A stretch of DNA of 64,000 nt. Source: Pelomonas margarita. GTDB taxonomy: Bacteria > Pseudomonadota > Gammaproteobacteria > Burkholderiales > Burkholderiaceae_C. Made by a program: the position numbers and the translations under genes. Each line of letters starts with the position of its first letter. The stretch's first letter is position 1. Below the pieces are notes generated by a model. The model did no database searches, was not told the origin of the DNA, and was given only the letters and a program-made list of their open reading frames with translations. Shown here in pieces: positions 15,819-24,826 of this stretch. The stretch spans positions 1 through 64,000 of the forward strand of contig NZ_JBIGHW010000008.1 of the NCBI RefSeq assembly GCF_043555875.1, written 5' to 3'.

Positions 15819-17174
15819 ATGAGCCGAGAAACCATCGACGTGTCGCGCGTGATCGACGACGCGCGCTTCAACCGCTTTCACTGGATGGTGCTGTTCTGGT
15901 GCGCCCTCATCATCATCTTCGACGGCTATGACCTCGTCATCTACGGTGTCGTGCTGCCAGTGCTGATGAAGGAATGGGCGCTCACGCCGCTGCAGGCCGG
16001 CGCACTGGGCAGCTATGCGCTGTTCGGCATGATGGCCGGCGCGCTGCTGTTCGGGCCGCTCTCCGACAAGATCGGCCGCAAGAAGGCCATCACGATCTGC
16101 GTCGTGCTGTTCAGCGGCTTCACCGTGCTCAACGGCCTGGCGCGTAACCCGACGGAGTTCGGGCTGTGCCGCTTCATCGCCGGCCTGGGCATCGGCGGCG
16201 TGATGCCCAACGTGGTGGCGCTGATGAGTGAGTACGCGCCGCGCAAGATCCGCAGCACGCTGGTGGCCATCATGTTCAGCGGCTACTCGGTGGGCGGCAT
16301 GCTGTCGGCGGGCTTGGGCATGGTGCTGCTGCCGAGCCATGGCTGGCAGTCGGTGTTCTTTGTCGCCGGCGTGCCGCTGCTGCTGCTGCCCATCATCATG
16401 AAGTTCCTGCCCGAGTCGGTCGGCTTCCTGATTCGCCAGGGCCGCATCGACGAGGCGCAGCGCATGCTGCAACGCGTGGAGCCCAGCCACCGCTCGCAGC
16501 CAGGCCAGATCCTCACCATGCCGGCGCTCAAGGCCGGTGGCGCACCGCTGCTGGAGCTGTTCCGCGATGGCCGCGCGCTGCGCACGCTGATGCTGTGGAT
16601 TGCCTTCTTCAGCTGCCTGCTGATGGTCTACGCGCTGAACTCCTGGCTGCCCAAGCTGATGAACCAGGCCGGCTACGGCCTGGGCTCGTCGCTGAGCTTT
16701 CTGCTGGTGTTGAACTTCGGCGCGATCTTCGGCGCCGTGGGCGGCGGCTGGCTGGGTGACCGCTTCAACCTGCCTCGCGTGCTGGTGCTGTTCTTCGCCA
16801 CGGCCGCTGTGTCCATCGGCCTGCTGGGCTTCAACAGCCCGAGCTGGCTGCTGTACACGCTGATCGCGGTGGCGGGCGCCACCACTATCGGCTCGCAGAT
16901 CCTGCTCTACGCCTGTGGCGCGCAGTTCTACGGGCTGGCCATCCGCTCGACGGGCTTGGGCTGGGCGTCGGGCGTGGGCCGCAACGGCGCCATCCTCGGC
17001 CCCGTGCTCGGTGGCGCACTGCTGGGCATGGCCGTGCCGTTGCAGGTCAACTTCCTGGTGTTTGCGTTCACGGGCCTGGTGGCTTGCATCGCCATGGGCG
17101 CCTTCGCCTGGGCAGACCGTGCCAGCGCGTCGGCACGCCAGATGCGCTGGACGCTGGCGCCAGACGCACGCTGA
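15819..17174 (+). CDS. benK: Aromatic acid/H+ MFS transporter, BenK type
   Basis: A 451-residue 12-helix carrier of the aromatic acid:H+ symporter family of the major facilitator superfamily. The first helix has the family signature F-D-G-Y-D, where the aspartates are needed for transport in PcaK. The 2-3 loop has G-x-L-S-D-K-I-G-R-K-K. The cytoplasmic loop between helices 6 and 7 is long. Context in the ben operon supports benzoate as substrate, though related carriers take 4-hydroxybenzoate or cis,cis-muconate. GGAG lies 8 nt before the start. Confidence 0.87.
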   Translation: MSRETIDVSRVIDDARFNRFHWMVLFWCALIIIFDGYDLVIYGVVLPVLMKEWALTPLQAGALGSYALFGMMAGALLFGPLSDKIGRKKAITICVVLFSGFTVLNGLARNPTEFGLCRFIAGLGIGGVMPNVVALMSEYAPRKIRSTLVAIMFSGYSVGGMLSAGLGMVLLPSHGWQSVFFVAGVPLLLLPIIMKFLPESVGFLIRQGRIDEAQRMLQRVEPSHRSQPGQILTMPALKAGGAPLLELFRDGRALRTLMLWIAFFSCLLMVYALNSWLPKLMNQAGYGLGSSLSFLLVLNFGAIFGAVGGGWLGDRFNLPRVLVLFFATAAVSIGLLGFNSPSWLLYTLIAVAGATTIGSQILLYACGAQFYGLAIRSTGLGWASGVGRNGAILGPVLGGALLGMAVPLQVNFLVFAFTGLVACIAMGAFAWADRASASARQMRWTLAPDAR

Positions 17175-17176
17175 AG

Positions 17177-17205
17177 GCGCAGCACTGATCGTTTCAGTGC
17201 TGCGC
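17177..17205. terminator. 12-bp hairpin between convergent genes
   Basis: GCGCAGCACTGA (17177-17188) and TCAGTGCTGCGC (17194-17205) are perfectly complementary around a 5-nt loop. It starts 3 nt after the benK stop and lies 12 nt beyond the stop of the convergent RNA-binding protein gene. No strong T tract follows, but the position fits a bidirectional transcription end. Confidence 0.6.
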
Positions 17206-17216
17206 GCGGGACTCGA

Positions 17217-17567
17217 TCAGTAGCGGCCGCCGCCGAAGCCGCCGTTGCCGTAGCCCACGTCCCGGCGGTTGCTGGCGCGGTAGCCGGTGTCGCTGCGGGT
17301 GCTGGGCGCGGCGCGCTCCTCGCGCGGCTTGGCCAGCGTGACGACGATGCTGCGGCCATCGACCGACACGCCGTGCAGCGCAGTGATCGCGGCTTGGGCG
17401 GCGTCTGCCGTGGTCATCTCGACAAAGCCGAAGCCCTTGGACTGACCGGTGTCGCGGTCCATCATGACCCGGGCCGATGACACGTCGCCGAACTCGGCGA
17501 AGTTGCTCTTGAGGCTGGCGTCGGTGACAGAGTAGGGCAGGTTGCCCACGTAGATCTTGCGGCTCAT
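17217..17567 (-). CDS. RRM-type RNA-binding protein
   Basis: A 116-residue protein with one RNA recognition motif. RNP2 is K-I-Y-V-G-N-L-P-Y (residues 4-12) and RNP1 is K-G-F-G-F-V-E-M (about 44-51). A short Gly- and Arg-rich tail ends G-Y-G-N-G-G-F-G-G-G-R-Y. Bacterial proteins of this build are associated with cold or stress adaptation. The start at 17567 gives M-S-R-K-I-Y-V-G-N-L-P; the upstream ATG at 17594 adds an unconserved His-rich leader. It lies downstream of cspA on the same strand. Confidence 0.9.
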   Translation of the reverse strand: MSRKIYVGNLPYSVTDASLKSNFAEFGDVSSARVMMDRDTGQSKGFGFVEMTTADAAQAAITALHGVSVDGRSIVVTLAKPREERAAPSTRSDTGYRASNRRDVGYGNGGFGGGRY

Positions 17568-17675
17568 GTTGGCTTTCAAGTGATGAAGATGCATCGTCGC
17601 GATGCAGGCGTGCGAACGGGACGTTCGCGTGGAGGTTCCACGGGCATCAGCGTTCGCCCAGGCGGGCGGGCCAGC

Positions 17676-17951
17676 TCAATGGCAACGCGCCCAGGCCAGG
17701 CCGTGCTCGCGCGCATAGCGAAGCGCCGCGTGCGTGCTGCTGAATTTCGGGACAAAGCACATGACGCGGTCTACGCTGGCCATTCCTCGGCCGGACCGGA
17801 TAGAGACGAGCGCATCGAAGGCGCCGTCTTTCCGTGCTCGGGACATCGGGCAGATCACAAAGCGCCCGAGTTCGATGTTGTTCTTGTTGTTGTGCAAGTT
17901 GTTCTTGTTGTGTGAGACGGGGCACCTGGCGGGTGCCCATGGCACGCTCAA
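17676..17951 (-). CDS. Small hypothetical protein between cspA and the RRM gene
   Basis: Up to 91 residues. The C-terminal two thirds look like a real domain: L-G-R-F-V-I-C-P, then G-A-F-D-A-L-V-S-I-R-S-G-R-G, then D-R-V-M-C-F-V-P-K-F and A-A-L-R-Y-A-R-E-H-G-L-A-W. I recall similar short proteins in Burkholderiales but no assigned function. The start is uncertain. The longest reading begins with a TTG whose bases overlap the cspA stop (TTGA), but this places a direct repeat of GTTGTTCTTGTTGT (17877-17890 and 17898-17911) into the N-terminus as an Asn/Lys-rich stretch. A later start is possible. Confidence 0.5.
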   Translation of the reverse strand: MSVPWAPARCPVSHNKNNLHNNKNNIELGRFVICPMSRARKDGAFDALVSIRSGRGMASVDRVMCFVPKFSSTHAALRYAREHGLAWARCH

Positions 17952-18160
17952 AGCGTGCGGATGTTGGACGCCTGCGGGCCCTTGGCGCCTTGCGTCGCTT
18001 CGAATTCCACCTTGGCGCCTTCAGCCAGCGTGCGGAAGCCGCCGCCGTTCTTGATCTCGCTGTGGTGGGCGAAGAGGTCCTTGCCGCCGGTGTCCGGCGT
18101 GATGAAGCCGAAGCCCTTGCTGTCGTTGAACCACTTCACGGTGCCGGTTTGGGTTGTCAT
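17948..18160 (-). CDS. cspA: Cold-shock domain protein
   Basis: A 70-residue CspA-family protein that binds single-stranded RNA and DNA. It has G-T-V-K-W-F-N-D-S-K-G-F-G-F-I (RNP1, residues 6-20) and D-L-F-A-H-H-S-E-I (RNP2, 28-36). The ATG has AAAGGAAA upstream. The conserved frame begins exactly at this start, and the 70 codons before it in the same frame are leader sequence without domain similarity. The leader is close to 190 nt long from the proposed promoter, as in cold-inducible csp genes. Confidence 0.93.
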   Translation of the reverse strand: MTTQTGTVKWFNDSKGFGFITPDTGGKDLFAHHSEIKNGGGFRTLAEGAKVEFEATQGAKGPQASNIRTL

Positions 18161-18340
18161 GGTGTTTCCTTTGGAAAAGTTGAGATGGAGAAAACCCTCC
18201 GCAGGCTCCCAGGCCTGGCAGAGACAGAAACACTCAAGAACAATCACCGGGGAGTTGCTGAAGCGAGCCGCTCGCGAGAAGGGCCAGGAGGTGGCCTGCG
18301 GGGCTGCAGTAAAGACCTTGAGAAAACGGTCTTGCGCGAA

Positions 18341-18370
18341 TCTATGCCGATAGGTTAGCACGACTGTCAA
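18341..18370 (-). promoter_or_regulatory. Candidate cspA promoter
   Basis: On the minus strand a consensus TTGACA (18365-18370) is followed after 18 bp by CATAGA (18341-18346). The -10 box is poor. The interval 18161-18340 would be a long untranslated leader. The 331-bp gap from cspA to glmS otherwise holds only the glmS terminator. Confidence 0.4.
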
Positions 18371-18425
18371 GCTCCTCGCCGCCGGACCTGCGCGCCAGGG
18401 CGCCGGCTGACGGTGCGGCGCGGCA

Positions 18426-18450
18426 AGAAAAAGGGGCCTGGCAGCCCCTT
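18426..18450 (-). terminator. Intrinsic terminator of glmS
   Basis: AAGGGGC (18431-18437) and GCCCCTT (18444-18450) pair around a 6-nt loop. On the minus strand the stem is followed by TTTTTCTT. It lies about 40 nt beyond the glmS stop. Confidence 0.8.
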
Positions 18451-18491
18451 CTGCACACCGACTTGACGCACTCGTCAGGCGCGGCCAGCGC

Positions 18492-20357
18492 TCACTCCAC
18501 AGTCACCGATTTCGCCAGGTTGCGTGGCTTGTCGACGTCGGTGCCGCGCGCGCAGGCCGTGTGATACGCCAGCAGTTGCAGCGGCACCACGTGCAGGATG
18601 GGGGACAGCGCGCCGTAGTGCTCGGGCATGCGGATGACGTGCAGGCCGGCCTCGCTCTCGATGGCGGTGTCGCCGTCGGCGAAGACGTAGAGCTGGCCGC
18701 CGCGGGCGCGCACTTCCTGCATGTTGCTCTTGAGCTTCTCCAGCAGCGCGTCGTTGGGCGCCACGGTCACGACCGGCATCTCAGCCGTGACCAGCGCCAG
18801 CGGGCCGTGCTTGAGCTCGCCCGCGGCATAGGCCTCGGCGTGGATGTAGGTGATCTCCTTGAGCTTGAGCGCGCCCTCCATCGCGATGGGATAGTGCAGG
18901 CCGCGGGCCAGGAACAGCGCGTTCTCCTTGCGCGCGAACTCCTCGCTCCACGCGATGACCTGCGGCTCCAGCGCCAGCACGGCCTGGACGGCCACGGGCA
19001 GGTGGCGCAGGTCCTTCAAGTGCTCGGCTTCCTGCGCCTCGGTCAGGTGACCGCGCGTCTGGGCCAGCGCCAGCGTCAGCAGGAACAGGCCCACCAGCTG
19101 CGTCGTGAAGGCCTTGGTGGACGCGACGCCGATCTCCACACCGGCGCGCGTGATGTAGGCCAGCTCGCACTCGCGCACCATGGCGCTGGTGGCCACGTTG
19201 CAGATGGTCAGCGTATGCGGCATGCCCAGGCTGCGCGCGTGCTTGAGCGCGGCGATGGTGTCGGCCGTCTCGCCGCTCTGGCTGATGGTGACGACCAGCG
19301 TGCGCTCATTGGGAACGCTGTCCCTGTAGCGGTACTCGCTAGCGATCTCGACCGAGGTCGGGATCTTGGCGATGCTCTCCAGCCAGTACTTGGCCGTGGA
19401 GCCGGAGTAGTAGCTGGTGCCACAGGCCAGGATGAGGACGTTGTCGATCTCCCTGAACACGCGGTAGGCGCCATCGCCGAACAGCTCGGGGCTGATGCTG
19501 GTGATGGCTTCGAGCGTGTTGGCGATGGACGTGGGCTGCTCGAAGATTTCCTTCTGCATGTAGTGCCGGTACGGGCCCAGCTCGGCGGCGCCGCTGTGGG
19601 CGTGCACGGTCTTGACCTCGCGCGCCACGGCGGCGTAGCGGCCCGTGTCGGCGTCGCGGCGGCTGATCCAGTAGCGGCCCGGCTGCAGGTCCACCACGTC
19701 GCCTTCTTCCAGGTAGACGATCTGGTCGGTTACGCCGGCCAGCGCCATCGCGTCGGAGGCCACGAAGTTCTCGCCATCGGCCTGGCCCACGCCCAGCACC
19801 AGCGGCGAGCCTTCACGGGCCGCCACCACGCGGTGCGGTTCGTCGCGGCAGAACACCGCGACCGCGTAGGCGCCCTTCAGGCGCGGCAGAGCCTGCTGCA
19901 CGGCGTCCAGCAGGTCGCCGTCGTACAGGTGGTCGACAAGGTGGGCGATGACCTCGGTGTCGGTCTGGCTGTGGAACACGTAGCCGCGTGCCTTCAATTC
20001 GGCGCGCAGTTCGTCGTGGTTCTCGATGATGCCGTTGTGGACCAGCGCGATGCGCCCCACGGCCTGCGTGTCGGCGCCCGGGCCGGTCGAGAAGTGCGGG
20101 TGGGCGTTGTGCACGGCCGGCGCGCCGTGCGTGGCCCAGCGCGTGTGGGCGATGCCGGTGCCGGCGGCGATGCCGTCCTGGTCGGCCTGCTGCTGCAGCT
20201 CGGCCACGCGCGAGGTGCTGCGGGCGCGGCGCAGTGCGCCGTCCTGGTGCACCGCCACGCCACATGAGTCATAGCCGCGGTACTCCAGCCGCTTCAGGCC
20301 CTCGACGAGGATGGGGACGATGTTGCGCTGACTGACCGCGCCGACGATGCCGCACAT
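18492..20357 (-). CDS. glmS: Glutamine-fructose-6-phosphate aminotransferase
   Basis: A 621-residue enzyme making glucosamine-6-phosphate from fructose-6-phosphate and glutamine, the entry to UDP-GlcNAc for peptidoglycan and lipid A. Cys2 after the initiator Met is the glutaminase nucleophile (M-C-G-I-V-G-A-V). The glutaminase domain contains R-W-A-T-H-G and the C-terminal half has two SIS domains (L-A-C-G-T-S-Y-Y-S-G; V-A-S-T-K-A-F-T-T-Q) and ends P-R-N-L-A-K-S-V-T-V-E. Full length. It is a single-gene unit with its own terminator. Confidence 0.98.
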   Translation of the reverse strand: MCGIVGAVSQRNIVPILVEGLKRLEYRGYDSCGVAVHQDGALRRARSTSRVAELQQQADQDGIAAGTGIAHTRWATHGAPAVHNAHPHFSTGPGADTQAVGRIALVHNGIIENHDELRAELKARGYVFHSQTDTEVIAHLVDHLYDGDLLDAVQQALPRLKGAYAVAVFCRDEPHRVVAAREGSPLVLGVGQADGENFVASDAMALAGVTDQIVYLEEGDVVDLQPGRYWISRRDADTGRYAAVAREVKTVHAHSGAAELGPYRHYMQKEIFEQPTSIANTLEAITSISPELFGDGAYRVFREIDNVLILACGTSYYSGSTAKYWLESIAKIPTSVEIASEYRYRDSVPNERTLVVTISQSGETADTIAALKHARSLGMPHTLTICNVATSAMVRECELAYITRAGVEIGVASTKAFTTQLVGLFLLTLALAQTRGHLTEAQEAEHLKDLRHLPVAVQAVLALEPQVIAWSEEFARKENALFLARGLHYPIAMEGALKLKEITYIHAEAYAAGELKHGPLALVTAEMPVVTVAPNDALLEKLKSNMQEVRARGGQLYVFADGDTAIESEAGLHVIRMPEHYGALSPILHVVPLQLLAYHTACARGTDVDKPRNLAKSVTVE

Positions 20358-20443
20358 GGGTGGGTTCTCCGTTCTTGAGGAATGGCGCGCATGCTAGGCA
20401 CTATGTGATGGCGAATGTGTGCAAAATTCATCCATCTCCGATG

Positions 20444-20477
20444 GAATATTTCACCGCCATGGTGGTGTGAAATATTC
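20444..20477. promoter_or_regulatory. 34-bp AT-rich palindrome upstream of the Lrp-family gene
   Basis: The arms GAATATTTCAC (20444-20454) and GTGAAATATTC (20467-20477) are perfectly complementary around 12 bp that include CCATGG. The block is much more AT-rich than its surroundings and ends 19 bp before the Lrp/AsnC start. This looks like an operator, most likely for autoregulation, and could also affect the divergent glmS. A smaller dyad, TCCATC/GATGGA, lies just to its left. Confidence 0.6.
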
Positions 20478-20496
20478 GTTCAAAAATAAGCTGAGC

Positions 20497-20973
20497 ATGC
20501 CTGAATTTGATGTCGTCGACCTGCGCCTGCTGGCCGTGCTGCAAGAAGATACCGCGCTCAGCAATCAGGACCTGGCCGCGCGGGCGGCCGTGTCGCCGGC
20601 CACCTGCCTGCGCCGCGTGAAGCGGCTGGTGGACGAGGGTGTCATCGAGCGCCGCGTGGCGCTGCTGTCGCCGGCCAAGCTGGGCGCCGGGCTGCAGGCG
20701 CTGCTGGAGATCACGCTGGACCGCCAGGGCGCCGAGCACCTGGACGCTTTCGAGGCGCTGGCCGTGGCCGAGCCCGCCGTGCAGCAGTGCTGGCGGGTGT
20801 CGCCGGGTCCGGACTTCGTGCTCGTCGTGCAGGTGGCCGACATGCCGGCGTATCACGCCCTCACGCAACGGCTGCTGACCCAGCATGCCAACGTGCGCAA
20901 CATCAAGGCTTTCTTCAGCGTGAAGCGGGCCAAGTTCACCACGCAGGTGCCCCTGCCGACGCTTGACCGTTGA
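20497..20973 (+). CDS. Lrp/AsnC family transcriptional regulator
   Basis: A 158-residue protein with an N-terminal helix-turn-helix (V-D-L-R-L-L-A-V-L-Q-E-D, then L-A-A-R-A-A-V-S-P-A-T-C-L-R-R-V-K-R-L) and a C-terminal RAM ligand-binding domain (G-P-D-F-V-L-V-V-Q-V-A-D). The start at 20497 gives M-P-E-F-D-V-V-D; the longer frame from 20419 reads through the palindrome and is unlikely. It is divergent from glmS and convergent with rlmI. The ligand is unknown; amino acids are usual for the family. Confidence 0.88.
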   Translation: MPEFDVVDLRLLAVLQEDTALSNQDLAARAAVSPATCLRRVKRLVDEGVIERRVALLSPAKLGAGLQALLEITLDRQGAEHLDAFEALAVAEPAVQQCWRVSPGPDFVLVVQVADMPAYHALTQRLLTQHANVRNIKAFFSVKRAKFTTQVPLPTLDR

Positions 20974-21001
20974 GGGCTTGGCGGGCCTCAGTTCGGCCAG
21001 T

Positions 21002-22183
<1,182 letters not shown>

Positions 22184-22247
22184 CGCCGGGCCGTCCCGAG
22201 ATGAAGCGGGCCGCCTCGGGGGGCGGTGGCCACTGGTGGAGCAGGTC

Positions 22248-23825
22248 TCATCGTTGCAGTGCGCCGAAGGCGTAGTTGAGTTGCAGGTGGGTCAGCGGTG
22301 CTGACTGGTCATCGCTGCGCAGTGTGCGGAACTGGCCCAGGCCGGCGCGAAGGCGCAGGCGCTCGGCGGGTTGCCACTGGGCCCACAGCTCGGCCTGCGT
22401 GACGGCGCCGCCGCCAACCTTGATGCCGCCGCCGCCTGCCGCGCCTACCAGCCACTCGGCGCCCAGGCGCAGGTTGCCCCACAGCGGGTCGCTCTGCACG
22501 CCCAGCCCGAACAGGCCGAAGGAATAGGCGCCTGCGCTGCCCACTGCCGCGCTGCCGGCCTGGGCCGCGCCGTAGGTGTGCCGCGAGAACTCGCGCGACA
22601 TGTTGACGGCCAGGTGGCTGACGGCCTCCTCGCGGCCGTCCTTGAAGCGCACGCGCGGCAGGCGCATCACGCTGATGCCCAGCTGCTGCTCGCGCACGGT
22701 GCCGCCGGGGTCGTCGGCGATCAGTCGGGGTGTGCGGTCCAGCGGCATGGCCAGCACGGCGCGCAGGAAGGGCGCGCGGTAAGCGCCACTGGGCGCGTAG
22801 GTGTAGCCGCCGTCCAGCCGCAGCGTGGGGCCCCAGGGCGTGATCCAGCGCAGCGTCGGCCCGGCACGCAGCAGCCAGCCGTTGCCGGTGTCCACGTCGC
22901 CGCCGCCGCCCAGGCCACCGGCCAACTGGCCGCCCATGCGCAGCCGCGGGCTGCCCAGCAGCGGCCAGTCCTGGCCGATCTGGCCCAGCACCTCCATGTA
23001 GCCGTCCACGCCCCCCTGGGCAGCGCCGGCCGCCTCGAAGCCCCACCAGCTGCCGTCGGCGATGTACTGCCGCATGTCCGCGCCGGCCTTGCCGACGCGG
23101 CCCGTGTAGGCGCGCCCGCCGCGCGTGCGGCTGCCGGCCGAGGGCTTCTCGACGCCGCCGGTCAGCGCGATCTCATCGAAGCCTATACCTGCCCTGCGCC
23201 CCGCTCGGCCTTGCCGGCCAGCGTCCTCAGGCGAGAAGCTGACGAAGTCCATCGCCCGGCCCACCGTGAAGGCCAAGCCCACGCCGCTCTTGACGTTGCC
23301 ACTGGGGAAGCGGATCTGCGAGAGTCCCACGCCCGTGTACCAGGGGCCGTGCTCGGTGCGCAGCGAGATCTCGGGGCGCAGCATCAGCCCACCGCCGAAG
23401 CTCATCCGCTGGCTGGATAGGCCGCCGCCCGCGCCCACGTACAGGCTGGCCGCCAGGTGCGTGTTGCTGGACAGCCGCCAGCGCCGCTGGCCCGTGAAGC
23501 CCACCGTGAAGATGCCGCCGTAGTTGCCCTTGGCCGTGCCGTAGAAGCCGGGGCCGAAGCCCCAGTCGTCGTCGAAGGCCATCAGGTAGCTGAGGGACGC
23601 GAACGCCGTGCGGCCGCCGTCGGGCATCTTCATGGCCGTCCAGTTGCCCTCGATGGCGGCGGGGCGCACCGTGTCGATGCGCGCCGGGTTCGCGAAGGGC
23701 GCGTCGTCGGGCGTGGCTGAGGCCGCCAGCGCCGTCAGCGCGGCAAGTGCCACCGCGGATCGCGCGAACGTCACCGGGCTGGTGTGGCCGCCCGGCCGTC
23801 GCGAAGCGTGGAAGGGGTAGGTCAT
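22248..23825 (-). CDS. Outer-membrane beta-barrel-like protein of unknown function
   Basis: A 525-residue exported protein. An N-terminal hydrophobic stretch (about residues 20-37, V-A-L-A-A-L-T-A-L-A-A-S-A) looks like a signal peptide. The mature part alternates aromatic, glycine and polar residues in many short strands (for example G-G-I-F-T-V-G-F-T-G-Q; L-R-L-G-A-E-W-L-V-G) and closes with L-Q-L-N-Y-A-F-G-A-L-Q-R, as expected for a barrel. I do not recognise a named family. Its ATG overlaps the xerC stop (ATGA), so it is translated with the dapF-DUF484-xerC operon, an unexpected partner. Confidence 0.7.
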   Translation of the reverse strand: MTYPFHASRRPGGHTSPVTFARSAVALAALTALAASATPDDAPFANPARIDTVRPAAIEGNWTAMKMPDGGRTAFASLSYLMAFDDDWGFGPGFYGTAKGNYGGIFTVGFTGQRRWRLSSNTHLAASLYVGAGGGLSSQRMSFGGGLMLRPEISLRTEHGPWYTGVGLSQIRFPSGNVKSGVGLAFTVGRAMDFVSFSPEDAGRQGRAGRRAGIGFDEIALTGGVEKPSAGSRTRGGRAYTGRVGKAGADMRQYIADGSWWGFEAAGAAQGGVDGYMEVLGQIGQDWPLLGSPRLRMGGQLAGGLGGGGDVDTGNGWLLRAGPTLRWITPWGPTLRLDGGYTYAPSGAYRAPFLRAVLAMPLDRTPRLIADDPGGTVREQQLGISVMRLPRVRFKDGREEAVSHLAVNMSREFSRHTYGAAQAGSAAVGSAGAYSFGLFGLGVQSDPLWGNLRLGAEWLVGAAGGGGIKVGGGAVTQAELWAQWQPAERLRLRAGLGQFRTLRSDDQSAPLTHLQLNYAFGALQR

Positions 23826-24826
23826 TTTTTTGCGCGGGGATGCGCGGCGTCGTAGATGCGCGCGAGGTGTTGGTGGTCCAGCTGCGTGTAGACCTGGGTC
23901 GTCGTGATGTGGGCGTGGCCCAGAAGCTCCTGCACCGCGCGCAGGTCGCCGCTGGATTGCAGCAGGTGCGACGCGAAGCTGTGCCGCAGCATGTGCGGGT
24001 GCACATGGGCCGGCATGCCGGCGCTGACGGCGCGCGTCTTCAGCATCGCGCGTAGCACCGAGCCCGCCATGCGATGGCCCCGCGCACCTACGAACAGCGC
24101 CGGCTCGCCCGGCGCGGCCAGCTGCCCGCGCACGGCCAGCCAGTCGCCCAGCGCGTCGGCGGCGGCGCGGCCCAGCGGCGTGCTGCGGCGCTTGCCGCCC
24201 TTGCCCAGCACATGCACCTCGCCGGCCTGACTGTCCACCCAGCCGGCGGCGTGGGCGCTGGCTTGGGCGTCAAGCCCGATCAGCTCGGCCGCGCGCAGGC
24301 CGGCGCCGTACAGCAGCTCCACCATGGCGCGGTCGCGCGCTTCCAGGCGGGAGTCGTCAATCTCGTCGGGCACATGGCTGGCCAGTTGCACGGCATCGTC
24401 CACGCCCAGCGCCTTGGGCAGCGGCTTGGGCGCCTTGGGCGCCTTGAGGCCGCCGAAGGGGTTCAGCGTCACGCGGCCCTGCAGGCCCAGCCAGCGGTAG
24501 CAGCTGCGCCAGACCGACAGCAGCAGCGCAATGGACTTGGGTGCCAGCCCCTCGCGGTGCAGCTGCGCGGCCAGTCGGCGGGCTTGTGCAAGGGTCAGCG
24601 CGCGCGCGTCGAGGGCCGCATCCGCCAGCATGCGCTGCAGGCGTTGTAGGCCGTCCGTGTAGAGGCGCAGCGTGCGCGGACTCAGGCGCTGCTGCACGCG
24701 GGCGTGCTGCAAGAACTCCTGGTAGTCCGCGCAGAGATGAAGCCCCTCGGCCGCCGAGTACGTCGGCCGGTCCCCCGAGGGGCCGGCCGGCCGGCTTGGG
24801 GCGGCCCGGCGCTCGGCCGGCTCCAT
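23822..24826 (-). CDS. xerC: Tyrosine recombinase XerC
   Basis: A 334-residue tyrosine recombinase that with XerD resolves chromosome dimers at dif. Active-site residues are R178 (G-A-G-L-R-A-A-E), a lysine in G-K-G-G-K-R-R (209-214), H278 and R281 (H-M-L-R-H-S-F), H304 (L-L-G-H-A) and Y313 (Q-V-Y-T). A 25-residue Pro/Ala/Arg-rich N-terminal extension precedes the SAM-like domain. Position in the conserved dapF-DUF484-xerC operon identifies it as XerC rather than an integrase. Its start overlaps the DUF484 stop by one base (TGATG). Confidence 0.95.
   Translation of the reverse strand: MEPAERRAAPSRPAGPSGDRPTYSAAEGLHLCADYQEFLQHARVQQRLSPRTLRLYTDGLQRLQRMLADAALDARALTLAQARRLAAQLHREGLAPKSIALLLSVWRSCYRWLGLQGRVTLNPFGGLKAPKAPKPLPKALGVDDAVQLASHVPDEIDDSRLEARDRAMVELLYGAGLRAAELIGLDAQASAHAAGWVDSQAGEVHVLGKGGKRRSTPLGRAAADALGDWLAVRGQLAAPGEPALFVGARGHRMAGSVLRAMLKTRAVSAGMPAHVHPHMLRHSFASHLLQSSGDLRAVQELLGHAHITTTQVYTQLDHQHLARIYDAAHPRAKK

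Noticed and set aside
17877..17911. CRISPR-like or tandem repeat
   Set aside because: Only two 14-bp copies of a TTG/TTC-rich unit with a 7-bp gap; low-complexity sequence, no spacer array and no cas genes.
18561..20267. 568-codon plus-strand ORF opposite glmS
   Set aside because: Composition-driven mirror of glmS; low-complexity Gln/Arg/Val content and no ribosome site.
23822..24826. Tyrosine recombinase as a mobile-element integrase
   Set aside because: Its place after dapF-DUF484 and full set of XerC residues identify the housekeeping recombinase; no attachment sites nearby.
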